Assembly (NCBI RefSeq): GCF_964340395.1
Contig: NC_135558.1
Span: 22,072,064-22,136,063 of the forward strand
Reading direction: 5' to 3'
DNA: 64,000 nucleotides
DNA from: Glandiceps talaboti
Lineage: Eukaryota > Hemichordata > Enteropneusta > Spengelidae
This document shows, piece after piece, positions 24,752 through 38,982 of this stretch (positions are counted from its first letter, which is position 1; each line of letters opens with the position of its first letter). The translations under genes and the position numbers were made by a program. The notes below the pieces were generated by a model. That model did not search any database and had not been told where the DNA came from. It saw nothing but the letters and a program-made list of their open reading frames with translations.

Positions 24752-27700
24752 ACGTGGTCACGTGGTATGTAGAGTTTTTGTGCTGTTGACTGCAAATGAC
24801 GTTTACTAGTCAAAAGTTCTAGCATGTCTAGTGTTGTTGCCTGTCTGGGCAACAGCTAGCAAATGTTGACAGGTGACGTCATATACGCATGCGTACATGT
24901 TTTTTTTGTTTTGTTTAGTTTTATTTTGTTTTCAAAACAAACAAGTATGGCGTCTACTGTTGGCTCCAGGAGTCACACGAGCATAAAAATTTCATTTTTT
25001 TTTTTTTTTTTTTTTACAAATTTCTCAAGACAAACTTGCCACCCTTGTGCCAGAAAAGTATTCGGAATGTTGTTTTCTGAACATCGTCACTGCCGTCATG
25101 TGTTGATCGTACTGAACAGTATATGTACTGAGAGAGTGAGAATGTAGTAGGTGATCATGAGTTACAAAACACATGTTGACTGGTTGTGGGTTTAATTTTT
25201 GTAATGATACATGTAAATGATACATTCTTGTTTATTACACCTCAACGTTCTTACACAAGCTGTCATTGCTCAGAATCCAATCACATGACCACCTTTAAAC
25301 AGACTATTGCCTTCGCGTCTAAAGACTACTGCCCTGCACTAATGCCCGCTGGAGTTCTTTCGACTACTGCGCATCTATTTTGCGCAAGTTTTCCGTTATT
25401 GCGCGTTAGAGATGACAAAGTCAATACAGAATGTAGAGTGAGATACACGGGTTTAATTCTTGCAGGAATCGAATATTTTAATTACAAATGAGCAGTATAA
25501 TGACTCTTATTATTTAAATAACATGATTTATGCCCGTTAAAGCAATAACTGAAACAATACTGTACACATACTATGAGATACAGGCAATGTATACCTGCTG
25601 TTCAAATTGTAATTATATTGTATTCCCCATTACTTTTCTTCGTTCGGCCAAATGAAATTGGTTGAAGGGGCCTCACGAGGCTCGTCACTACGAGTGGCTA
25701 AACGAGCAGTGCTAAACTCTATGGTCACGATTATTTTGCGGTTGAATGATATAATTATACACCCTACACCTTTTTATAAATGTCGGGAAAAGATTTGGTA
25801 AATTTTGACTCATATTTCGAGCACCACAGAACCAATGCCGTAGACACAGGTGCCATGACGTAGATTTACCAGTATATATAATCCATATTTCGTGTTCAAA
25901 GACAATATTTTGACTTGTGCATAGTTCAATAACCATTATACATGGCTTGTGCATGGTATAATTTTGCCATTTATCACAAGACTAATTTCATGTTACCCTG
26001 GTCACTACTACATTTCTTTGAGTTTTTCAAATTTAGTTTTTTTGCTTGTTGCTCATCATGTGCTCATCGAGTCGAATACGACATAATAAAGATAAACATA
26101 GTTTCAGTATGTATAAACTTAATTTTCAGGCATACTCTATCCCCAACTCTCTTTGAGATTATCTTTACATTTAAAGAAAGCTTGAGTTTGACATCTCTTG
26201 TCGACGTCAGTATACAACAAATGTCACTTAATGGTCGGCATGCACGTCAACAAAGGATATCTGTAAACAGATCACCAGTCTCCATTTTATACTTCGTGTT
26301 CTACAGTCTCATTGGTAATATTATATGAAAAGATATTCCCATTCGACCTACACCGTTAGTGAGATGTGTTCAACTTCCGATTTCACATTTATAGAGTCAT
26401 CTTTGAATATTTACAACATCAAATATCCGAGGAAGACTGCCATGACTCGCCTTTCATTTTTCATCTATAGCTTAGCAACGAGTCATAGAAGTGTGATTAT
26501 TCGATGGACGTCGTCAGCCAATATAAATTTCATAGCCGCTGAGCTTATGCATTATAGATGACTATATCTGTATGATGGTTTAGCGAATTTGGAATAGTAC
26601 TAGTGTGGTTAAGACTGATGTTTCTTATAGCCGTCGTTCACGCAGAGTGTATTCATAGGTAGCATGTTTATGGCATTAAATGACAGACTCTGATAACCGT
26701 CCTATATTCTGCTTGAAAGACGAAAATACTGATTAAGTTAGCCATACCCCAAAATTCGTTATTAGCAAATTACATGTAAATTATCACTTGTTGCGTTCAC
26801 ATGTAAAGAGTCAGGCTTAAACGGTGACTATCTGGGTTGCCTGTGTTGTGTACATCACGCAGATCATTTACGTAGTAACAAGTATTTATCAATTCCCTAA
26901 CTGCTACTAAGTTTGTTGGTCGAATGAATTACAAACCGTAATAACTTGCTAGGTAACGCAGGACAAGTGCGTGGATATAATAATGGAGTAAGAGAACAGC
27001 ACCATAAACAGTCTAGTGTATATGTGGTTTGACCTCCTCTTGTAGCTACGTAATATATCTAGTGAACGACTTTACGGCCTGTTGCAGGAAGGTCAATAAT
27101 CACTGCATCTGTGTTGTTGGCGTATTATATCACAACAAAGTTGGACATTTGAATTACACTAATATTTAGTTTCCAGTCATGTATCGTGTATCTATCTTGT
27201 GGTAATGTTTGCATCTTTGTCAGTTGTATATAGTGAATGAATATTGGATAGCAGTTATTGGGTACATGCCTGTCTTTTGCCCTTGAAAGAAAACAAAGGA
27301 AAAGAAAAAGAAATAATTTGATATAGATAAGTAGAGAGAGAGAGAGTTTATTATTTATGTGTTGAACAACATTTTTATTTCTTCGCATTATCCACACAAG
27401 ATTACTGACAATATTACTGAATAACATTCTTGATTTAATCAGTGAAATATGAATTAGGGTGCTTTGGCCGTATTGTTTACACGTACCTTGCCTCTAGTCT
27501 TACTTATGACATAGAATTGTAATCCAATTCTACATCTTGTGATTTGAACTCTTTAATGCATTGTAAGATTAATCACTATACTTTACGGGTTGCTGAAACT
27601 GTCATAGTTACTCCTCTATTCTACATTAAAACAGATGAAGGATATTTGAGCATTAATAATGTCTGAATAATTACCCCACTTTCATGTGTTTTCATAACTA

Positions 27701-28284
27701 TGATAAATTGCTCCAGTAATTAGCATGTTAGTATAAAACTGATGGTCAGCAACTTCGAGTGTTTAAATCCAGGTATCAAGGAAAAGGTTTGACGTGATCA
27801 GCTTAGCGACATAACAATCACGTAGAGTGTGGTGACAAATTACATCGAACAAAGCGCACATTAAAAGTTTACTGAATGTGCCTTCGTTCAAATATCGAAA
27901 GGGCTAAAATAAATATGTACACTCTGACTGGCTAATTTCATCAAAAGCAACCACAGCCGTGGTTTCTTCCGGTAACATGCAAAGACGTTAGATCAAGTGT
28001 TTGTTTTCTGTTAAACAGTGGTATAAGCTTAACATACACACATAAACCGTGTTGTTAATTCTCTGTCTAGGTATAGAATTTTGATTTGACTTGTTATCGG
28101 CAGATACAAACTATTATTACGCCTCATTTGTTAACACTTTGGTAACGTAAACTGCTTAGAGTTCATTTTTCTTACCAAACCTCAATAAGTACGAAATTTT
28201 ATAATCCTTGTCATATGCTCATACGCCCTACACGCGCACACGCGCGCACACACAGAGGCACACATGTATATATAATAATAATAA
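24752..28284. other. Unassigned spacer with a T21 tract
   Basis: A run of 21 T lies at 24995-25015, and a short GA tract near 27333-27346. Frames such as the 128 codons at 25942-26328 lack any recognisable domain. Confidence 0.5.
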
Positions 28285-28583
28285 TCTGTGGAGTCATGAT
28301 GAATGGTTAGCGTGACCGGCTTGGAATCTACAGGTTGCAGGTTCGAGCGACGTCGCTGCCTGCTGTTTGTTTCTGAGTGGCTAAAATCCTTTGGCAAGAT
28401 TTGAACCACCACTAGTCTGCCTCAGTCTGTATAATTGGGAACCTGGTAGGATGTCGGTTGCAATGTGGAGGCTTTAATCCTGTGCCCTTAAATGGCTGCA
28501 ATGGATTCCCGGGGAGTCAAGGAAGACTAAAAGGGCCGTTGTGCCGATCCAGGGGTATTAATTGTAAAGCGTTACATAACAAA
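28285..28583 (+). mobile_element. tRNA-derived SINE
   Basis: The head resembles a tRNA gene. An A-box-like TGGTTAGCGTG lies at 28304-28314 and a B-box-like GGTTCGAGCGA at 28340-28350, spaced as in RNA polymerase III promoters. It is followed by a body with TGGCAAGATTTGAACC, CTGCCTCAGTCTGTATAATT, GGGAACCTGGTAGG and GTGCCGATCCAGGGG. This kind of body is familiar from SINEs found in several marine invertebrates. I cannot assign the family. The element ends just before a long (TA)n tract. The tRNA part lacks the normal B-box end (TCC), so it is not a functional tRNA. Confidence 0.75.
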
Positions 28584-28588
28584 CCAAC

Positions 28589-28591
<3 letters not shown>

Positions 28592-28666
<75 letters not shown>
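28592..28666. repeat. (TA)n microsatellite at SINE 3' end
   Basis: Uninterrupted TA dinucleotides. It probably grew from the SINE tail or insertion site. Confidence 0.95.
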
Positions 28667-28669
<3 letters not shown>

Positions 28670-28817
28670 GTATATGTGATATGTCTATACTGGAGTAAAC
28701 AGTGCTCAATACATGTGTATGTAGAGCAGTATACATGACAGTACATCTTACTTGATACTGTGTTTAGGTGTTAATAAACAAGTGGGCTAGATTTTAATTT
28801 GATCTAGATGTTAATTT

Positions 28818-31738
<2,921 letters not shown>

Positions 31739-31739
31739 T

Positions 31740-31800
31740 CGTTCATTCATTCATTCATTCATTCATTCATTCATTCATTCATTCATTCATTCATTCATTG
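31740..31800. repeat. (CATT)n microsatellite
   Basis: About 15 uninterrupted tetranucleotide units. Confidence 0.95.
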
Positions 31801-32134
31801 AAAAAGAGGCAAATAATCTACTGAGATTAATTCTGCATCGACGTTACTGAACTTTATGATATCATATAATGCATAAAACATCTCTTGTTTTTTACAAGTT
31901 TTTTGTAAACATCACAATCATCCTTTCATTAGTTTCAGTAACGATCAGTAATGTTACGAAAATAAAATGGTAAACATTGTGTGTTATATATAAACTTGGC
32001 CTTCGTATGTGAACGTAAAGTGGGTTAGGCACAATGCCATTTGAGTTCAATGTTAACGTCAAACAAGACTTACATGTAAACACGCTGGAAAAGTCGCAAT
32101 AGAAAGAGCACGATATAAACGTTTTCCGTGGTGA

Positions 32135-32137
<3 letters not shown>

Positions 32138-32184
<47 letters not shown>

Positions 32185-32310
32185 GAGAGAGAGAGCGTGT
32201 GCGTGAATGTATGTGCGTGCGTGCATACGAGCGTGTGTGTGTATGAGCGAGAGCGTGTGCGTGTATGCATGCACGTGTGAGTGCGTGTGTGTGTGTGCGG
32301 GGGGGGGGGG
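32138..32310. repeat. (GT)n-rich tract ending in a G run
   Basis: Pure GT at 32138-32178 is followed by mixed GTGC, GAGAGA and GTAT variants to about 32298. Twelve G follow at 32299-32310. Confidence 0.9.
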
Positions 32311-32585
32311 AGGCCGGATCCGGATGCTACTTGACAGTGATTACAATATCCTTACCCTGGATTAAGTTGACCGATCCAGGGTAACGTATTATTAAATTAC
32401 ATACGGAAAGATTTAGTGTCTTGAAAGAAAAGTACTTCGATCCCAAGGTGACCTTTGCAAATCATATACGTGCAAACCAAGCAAAGAAGTCCATAATACC
32501 CCATTCCCTTATTCCCTTAACACCTTTCTACGAGATATCAATTTCATATATTCATCAACAGAAGTGAACAAGAAGACTTTCCTAT
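32311..32585. other. Unassigned spacer
   Basis: No feature supported. Confidence 0.5.
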
Positions 32586-32586
32586 A

Positions 32587-32660
<74 letters not shown>

Positions 32661-32679
32661 AGCCGGTCGGTCGGTCGGT
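32587..32679. repeat. (CTGT)n then (CGGT)n microsatellite
   Basis: About 18 CTGT units with one TTGT variant pass through CAGC to four CGGT units, another one-base-per-step change of motif. Confidence 0.95.
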
Positions 32680-32855
32680 CATCAGTCGTACCACAGACAA
32701 GTATAGTGTGTTAGTTACGGGCCTACTGTGTCTACATGTATCTGTGTATGAATGCACGTAGTCGTTTCTACATTAGAATCATTTTCCGCCAAAGTTCTTT
32801 TTAATGCTTCAATTATAGTTGCAATTGTAAGCTTATACTACGAAAGCCTATTAGA

Positions 32856-32892
32856 ACTTCACACTTCACACTTCGTACTTCGCACTTCGCAC
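32856..32892 (+). repeat. Short CACTTCx heptamer array
   Basis: Five heptamers (ACTTCAC, ACTTCGT, ACTTCGC) follow the AGCCTATTAG flank. Confidence 0.85.
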
Positions 32893-33370
32893 AGAGTAAT
32901 ACTAGGTGTACTGTACTGTTCTGTGCTGAACTTTGAACAGTATTCTACTTCGTGGTTGTCCTACTTTGATATCATTTTGCAAAGAGAAAACATTATCATC
33001 TTGAAATGGAGGATGTACAGATTTTAAGACCATTGATTATCTCGTCTTGTGTCTGCCTTGACGTATGACGTACATGAGTTGTAGCATTCGTTGCGTCACA
33101 TTTATGCGATATAACACTTTTTTATAGTATTGCTGGTGATGTGATTTGTGTATCAGAATATTTTGCCACTCGTCAAAGCAGAGTATTTAATGTTTGACTC
33201 GGGAACAGCACAGTTTGTTTGGTAATTATGATGTGTGAGATAGTTTGACTCTGCTTAGGATATATACTATCTAATGTATGCTATGTAATGATAACAGAGT
33301 AGTTTTGAAAAGTTTGCATTAAATCAGGATGGATTTACACCTGATACTTCAAAATTTGAACTTTACAATT

Positions 33371-33591
33371 CACAGTTCATTCTTCATACTTCACACTTCC
33401 CACTTCCCACTTCCCACTTCATATTTCACACTTCCCACTTCACACTTCATACTTCCCACTTCCCACTTCCCACTTTCCACTTCACACTTCCCACTTCCCA
33501 CTTCAAACTTCCCACTTCCCACTTCACACTTCACACTTCATACTTCACACTTCCCACTTCATACTTCACACTTCATACTTCAGACTTCACA
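33371..33591 (+). repeat. Heptanucleotide minisatellite (ACTTCCC/ACTTCAC/ACTTCAT)n
   Basis: About 31 heptamers of three main types are mixed irregularly. The 98-codon frame through it (TSHFPLP repeats, 21-bp periodicity) is an artefact of three heptamers. Confidence 0.93.
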
Positions 33592-33801
33592 TAGGTTGTA
33601 TCCATCACATGTTCAGATATACTAACTTGTCCCCTATTTATTTGCCTGTTTTACTCAATAGATTTATGCAATTTAATTCTCCTGTTCACACTTGTAGTCA
33701 AACTCAGTTCAACCTTAGTCATCTTCATACTATAAATAATACCACGAGAATTATGCATATTGAATTCCCATCTGTTTTTTGTTGATGTGCTTATTCAACA
33801 G

Positions 33802-34409
33802 TCATTGACTCAATCAACTGGTGCACGAAAGAAAGTTCCATGTACCAAAATCCAAGAAGGATGGTTGCATGCTGAAAGTGGCCAAGGATATAAACAAGTG
33901 CGCATATATAGCGCATGAAAGATGGAGGTGGCACGAGATGTATTCAGTTAAATCCAACGGAGTCTATAACCGTGGAACAAATTAAAGCAGAGTCACTGAA
34001 ACTATTTTGTAGAGGGATTGCGAAGTATGGGAAAATAGAAGAAATGAAAATGCAAATTGACAACTTTGCAAGAGAAGTAATAGAACAGTTTACAAACTTA
34101 AAAGGTGAAGCATGTGATTATCAAGAGTATTTAAGATGTCACGGTTTGTTTCCGAGTAAGTGTAAACTATACCTAATGACCAGTTATCAGGAAAATGAGG
34201 ATGAAATGGATGAAACTGCTCCAAAGGATGACAATAGTAACCATTCAGTGAAAGTTAGTGAAGTGATGGATAGTGAAATGGCACCAAAGGATGACAATAG
34301 TAACCATTCAGTGAATGTTAGTGAAGTGATGGATAGTGAAATGGCAACACATGGTGAGAGTCAACCATTTGGCAGTGGTAGCCATGACAAAAAAATCACC
34401 AGAGCCTAG
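33802..34409 (+). pseudogene. Gene fragment, KDGGGTR / HGLFPSK domain, 11-bp frame break
   Basis: A pyrimidine-rich stretch ending TTCAACAG (33801) resembles a 3' splice site. The next frame reads ARKKVPCTKIQEGWLHAESG and ends QVR at 33901-33903. Then 11 bases (33904-33914) interrupt it; they look like a GCGCAT duplication around ATATA. The protein resumes at ATG 33915 as MKDGGGTRCI and runs 164 codons to TAG (34407-34409). Residues 11-60 look helical. Residues 76-89 are HGLFPSKCKLYLMT. Residues 102-143 are two 21-residue acidic repeats. A 'GWLH...QVR.KDGGGTR...HGL.PSK..LYL' arrangement is, as I recall, found in uncharacterised multicopy proteins of fish and invertebrates. I assign no function. 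AATAAA occurs at about 34864. The ATG-initiated part could still be translated. Confidence 0.55.
34218..34343 (+). repeat. 63-bp in-frame duplication in the gene fragment
   Basis: Two adjacent copies encode 21 residues each (APKDDNSNHSVKVSEVMDSE plus M). They differ by a K/N substitution and one silent-position change, so the duplication is recent. Confidence 0.9.
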
Positions 34410-35361
34410 TAACACTCAGACTGACAGTTAACAGAACTCAGAAGTCTTGAATCATGCAGACAGAGTTAAAAATGTTTAATTTAGTCTTTGTTCATAAACC
34501 TTGTGTTATATCAAGTTCCACTCTCCAACTTTCAGTGTGACTTCTTGATAGGTATTAAAACACTTTTTTATTTATTTTTGATATTTGCTGTAATCAGTGC
34601 AATGGGAAGCAATTTGTACAAGGAACCAATAGTTTTGAAGTGCTGGCTCTAGCTGTCATAATCATGAATAAGTTTTGAAAGGTTGTTAACCGGTACCTGG
34701 TAAATTACAGATAATGAGATCCAACCCATTGATATTCATTATATTTTGTATGTTGAATAGTTATATTTGAATAGTTTGAATAATTGTAATTTGTTCCAAA
34801 TTACCGAAAACCTACAATCCTTGAAGGCACATACATGATAACTGATGCATGTAGTGTGTAACAGAATAAAGAATATGGACAGTTGTCAAAAACTTGTCAT
34901 GCTGAACCAGAAGTAAGTTAATAATGTTATGCCTGCATAGATATATCTTTGAGTTATCTTAGAGTGATGCATTTTACTTAATCAGTAATTGTTAGTTTAA
35001 AAGCATTATGAAGGCATTGAGATCATGAATTCTAGGTGGAAGGAATTTGTAACCATATTGAGAGAGGGCTGTTCAAATGACAAGATGCGAAGGTAGTCAG
35101 CCAATCTTTGACCAAACCATAGTGTAAAGTCATAATGTGCAGATTGTATCCATGAAAGTTCATCAATGTAGTAAACATTTACTGTTATATACTTAGTATA
35201 TCAACAAGAGAATGCATTTTGATAGAAGCTGACACTTGTAATGACAGGTTTTATCGTAGATATTTTAGCATTGATGTATACAAGATAAACGTGACAGCCA
35301 CTTCAATATCTTGACTGTACCCAAATCCTCAAGGAGCAAAAATATGATGAAATACATGCCC

Positions 35362-35399
<38 letters not shown>

Positions 35400-36274
35400 T
35401 GCATGCATGCGCACACACTGTTGTAGCGAAGGGCCAGCTTGTTTATCAATTTTCAGACTCTGTTGTATTGTCATTCAAAAAGCTAATTTTTACACTGTAT
35501 TGTGAAATACACTGCAATTTTTTAGTTTTTAAATAAACTTTTGAAATTCAAAGACTGTGTGCTATTTCTTAGTATGTGATGAACATGTGGTATATGTGCA
35601 TTGCCATTGACAACTTCCCAACTTGGATGTTAGTTTTTTTGTCATTCAAAAATTCAATTTTCGGATCCTTCATTACACAAATAATGAAATATATCTTAGT
35701 CACTTGGTTTAATTTTTATTCCAACTCTCTTATTTAGTCACTAAATACATATTTTTGTACAAGTTCCATCATCAATGATTATTGAGAAAGAAATCATTAT
35801 AAAAATGGTTGGTACAATTTAGTAAATATTGTACATACCATACTTGTGTGCGTTAGAGCCCATGCTCAGCTAAGGGCCCACCCTTTTGTTTGAAGAGGGT
35901 GATATTAATATAATTTATTAGGCACAAACTCAGTGCCCCCCCCCCCTAAAGCCGTATGGAATGGTCCACTGAACGATTCCAACGGTTCTGAAGTCACAGC
36001 GGGTGCTCAGGCAAAGGCCCAGTCTGTTTATGGGATATAAGTCAGTTGAAAGGGCCCAGGCTCAAACAATGACAAGGACGGTATTGGAAACTAAATTGTT
36101 AGAAAAATCGAATCTACAACACATACAAAGAATAGCAGTCAGATAAATGTTCAACAAAATTATTTTGAGCCACAAGTATGCAAGAGACAAATTTTGAATT
36201 GCAATTGAATGATCAACACTTTTTTACCTAACAAGTAAATATGTAATCAGGTCATCGTTGCCTTTAAATGCTAA
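34410..36274. other. Unassigned spacer; possible 3' region of the gene fragment
   Basis: AATAAA signals lie near 34864 and 35532. An (AC)n tract with GCATGCATGCATGC lies at 35364-35412, and a C run at 35938-35946. Otherwise nothing recognisable. Confidence 0.5.
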
Positions 36275-36484
36275 TGTGAAGTGGGAAGTGGGAAGTATGA
36301 AGTGGGAAGTGTGAAGTATGAAGTGGGAAGTGGGAAGTGTGAACTGGGAAGTGGGAAGTGTGAAGTGGGAAGTGGGAAGTATGAAGTGTGAAGTGTGAAG
36401 TGGGAAGTGGGAAGTATGAAGTGGGAAGTGGGAAGTGTGAACTGTGAAGTGGGAAGTGGGAAGTGTGAAGTGGGAAGTGGGAAA
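36275..36484 (-). repeat. Heptanucleotide minisatellite, inverted relative to 33371-33591
   Basis: About 30 heptamers GAAGTGG, GAAGTGT and GAAGTAT, the exact complements of the forward arrays, with the AGGCTTTCGTA flank at the outer side. Confidence 0.93.
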
Positions 36485-36892
36485 TCCTAATAGGCTTTCG
36501 TATTATACGATTGATTTTGCCATATTTGTTCTCTATAAAAAAGAGACAATCAAATGACTTTGCAATTTCTATTGATAAAATGAATGTGTGACAAGTGATT
36601 TATACGATTTTTTGAACTCAGTTATTTTTGGTATAGCTTAAAAATCGAGTTTAGTTTCCGAAATAACAAGGTCGTGCATGTCACCATTTAGCCCTTAAAT
36701 ATAGCGCTCGTCAGTGTTCACTTTGAGAAATTGTGACGTCACGTCATCCTGTTACTGAGGGGAAAGTATTCCATGTGTAAAGCAGGTAAATGTTACCGGT
36801 TCCTGATCAATTTACCTGAGTTCACCATGAGTGTGGCCATCATCAAAGTGATATGACAGAAAACCTATAAAATGCTTTGAAATTGCAAAATT

Positions 36893-37415
36893 GAAATACA
36901 CGATCATTACACATATTTATTGACTGTACAGCATTGCGTAATCGAGGCATACAAGACCGTTGCACGTGTTTATTAACACTCAAACCACTATAGAGATTGT
37001 GGTCTGATATTAACTATAGAGAATTGCGTAAACGAGACATACACGACCATTGCATATATATATATATATTGACTATAGAGCATTACGTAATTACATCTAG
37101 TCATACAAGACCACTGCAATATTTATGGACTGTAGAGCATTGCATAATCTAGCCATACACGACCATTACACACATTTACCTACTGTAGAGCATTGCATAA
37201 TCTAGCCATACACGACCATTACATATATTTACCTACTGTAGAGCATTGCATAATCTAGCCATACACGACCATTACATATATTTACCTACTGTAGAGCATT
37301 GCATAATCTAGCCATACACAACCATTGTGCACATTTATTGACTATAGAGCATTGTGTAATTCACACATACAAGACCATTGCATATATTTAATGAGAGTAG
37401 CAAATTACATAATGT
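36893..37415. repeat. 53-bp minisatellite, about 9 copies
   Basis: TGTAGAGCATTGCATAATCT followed by AGCCATACACGACCATTAC recurs at 53-bp spacing (37131, 37184, 37237, 37290). Outer copies are more diverged. Unit length is not divisible by three. Confidence 0.9.
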
Positions 37416-38888
37416 ATGTGAGGATTTGAGGTAGACCAGCCAGGAATGTTATACCGTTAAGAAAAATGAATTTATGAAATAAGCTGTGGACACGTGACTG
37501 CCAGTCAGTTTTATTGAATCCCGTAATGTGGAAGTGCACATATCCTAGGATGTGATATCTTTCTTCATCAGCCTAACTAATCTCGGAAATCATCTCTACT
37601 GAAGCGGACAATATAACAGATATTTAACAGATATGGCCATAGGCATTTAGTGATGTATAGGGTCATTGACTGCATACTAGTAATCATTGCAAGTATTGGT
37701 GACCTCATACAAATAGTGGACATGTACAAAGACAGAACCTCATTGGCTTGGTATAGACTTATAAAAACTACATACAGATAGGCTCCAAATTAAATACTTT
37801 GTTTGCCGTCCTTGAAATGCCAAACCTATCAGGCAGACATTAAAGTAAAAACAGAAAAAAACCACGATGATAGCATGTTATGTTATATTCACTTTTCTTA
37901 TTCCATTTTCTAAACCTACTATTCTGGTGAAATAGAAATGTCAAAGTCCAAAGTTTGATTGTCTTAAACAACTATTTTATTAGTCTAAAGGAACTCTTGT
38001 CAAAACCTATATGTTGTTGTTCATGCTGCTCAAAATGCAAGAACAACGTGGATAGTTTTACAGCCAGGTCCCGTATTTTGCCAACCATAATGTCCTCTAT
38101 TTCATAAATTTAATGCATTTTGCTCCAAGAAATATTAATAGCTCACCAAACAATTGTATATATCCACCACAGCTTCGTCGTTAAATTTATGGAATAGACA
38201 GAAAGTTTGCACAAATCAGCGTTAACACAAATCATACAATTACTTTTAAATTTGTTGATATTTTCTAACTTTAGATACTGATAAGATACACATACCAATA
38301 ATTTGACAACCCCTAAGTTACTTGTATATATGTGGTCAATATCTGATACAAAGACCATTTCAGCACATTGTTTATATAACAGGGTAAAGGCAAGCATGTT
38401 GTAAACTTTCGATCGATACTTTGGTGTACGATTCCCAGCTATTATGCCATATCTCTCATTCTCACATTGTAGTCCTTGAACAGAGGGGTGGACACATAAT
38501 AGATCAGAAATTTAGTGTTACGAAACTGGAAAAGAATTAATACATTGATACATTAATAAATTGATACCTGTAATTAGAACTATTCACTATGACAAAGGAT
38601 TGATCAACAAAACATAACGCAATGCTTAAATTTACGCTGATATCGTAGGTTACCATTATTGTTTTACTTGTTAGATGCAATAGAAGGGACTCTACACCCC
38701 TCCCCTTCATTATAACCTTGCTGTATCCAGCAGTAAAAGTGATGTTAGCTAGCAAGTAAAACACCAACTTCGATGTACAAAACGATCAGCTTTGATCATA
38801 AGTATATTGTCCAGAAGCTTACAGTCAATATATATGATTAGATACTTTGTTGGTTTGATTATATATGTTGTTTATACAAATAGATTAG
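37416..38888. other. Unassigned spacer
   Basis: No feature supported. Short minus-strand frames at 38143-38397 and 38537-38767 show no domain. Confidence 0.5.

Positions 38889-38889
<1 letters not shown>

Positions 38890-38980
<91 letters not shown>
38890..38980. repeat. (TA)n microsatellite
   Basis: About 45 uninterrupted TA units. Confidence 0.97.

Positions 38981-38982
<2 letters not shown>

Larger units (their letters stand above)
32835..36506. mobile_element. Candidate foldback-type element with heptamer-repeat arms
   Basis: TACTACGAAAGCCTATTAG (32837-32854) beside a short CACTTC-type heptamer array has its reverse complement at 36486-36506, beside an inverted heptamer array. These are 18 of 19 matches in opposite orientation, 3.6 kb apart. 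A second forward array at 33371-33591 lies inside. Tandem repeats forming long inverted arms around unique DNA resemble Foldback elements. A gene fragment (33802-34409) sits between the arms. Alternatively, independent insertions of one heptamer-bearing repeat in opposite orientations. Confidence 0.45.

Noticed and set aside
25942-26328. 128-codon ORF
   Set aside because: Composition matches AT-rich random sequence. There is no domain and no splice or promoter context.
28285-28356. Functional tRNA gene
   Set aside because: The A-box and B-box resemble tRNA, but the B-box end and acceptor-stem pairing are not evident, and a SINE body follows.
33329-33625. 98-codon ORF with TSHFPLP repeats
   Set aside because: Three heptamers make 21 bp, so the frame is open by periodicity. 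The inverted array at 36.3 kb shows the unit is a mobile or expanding repeat.
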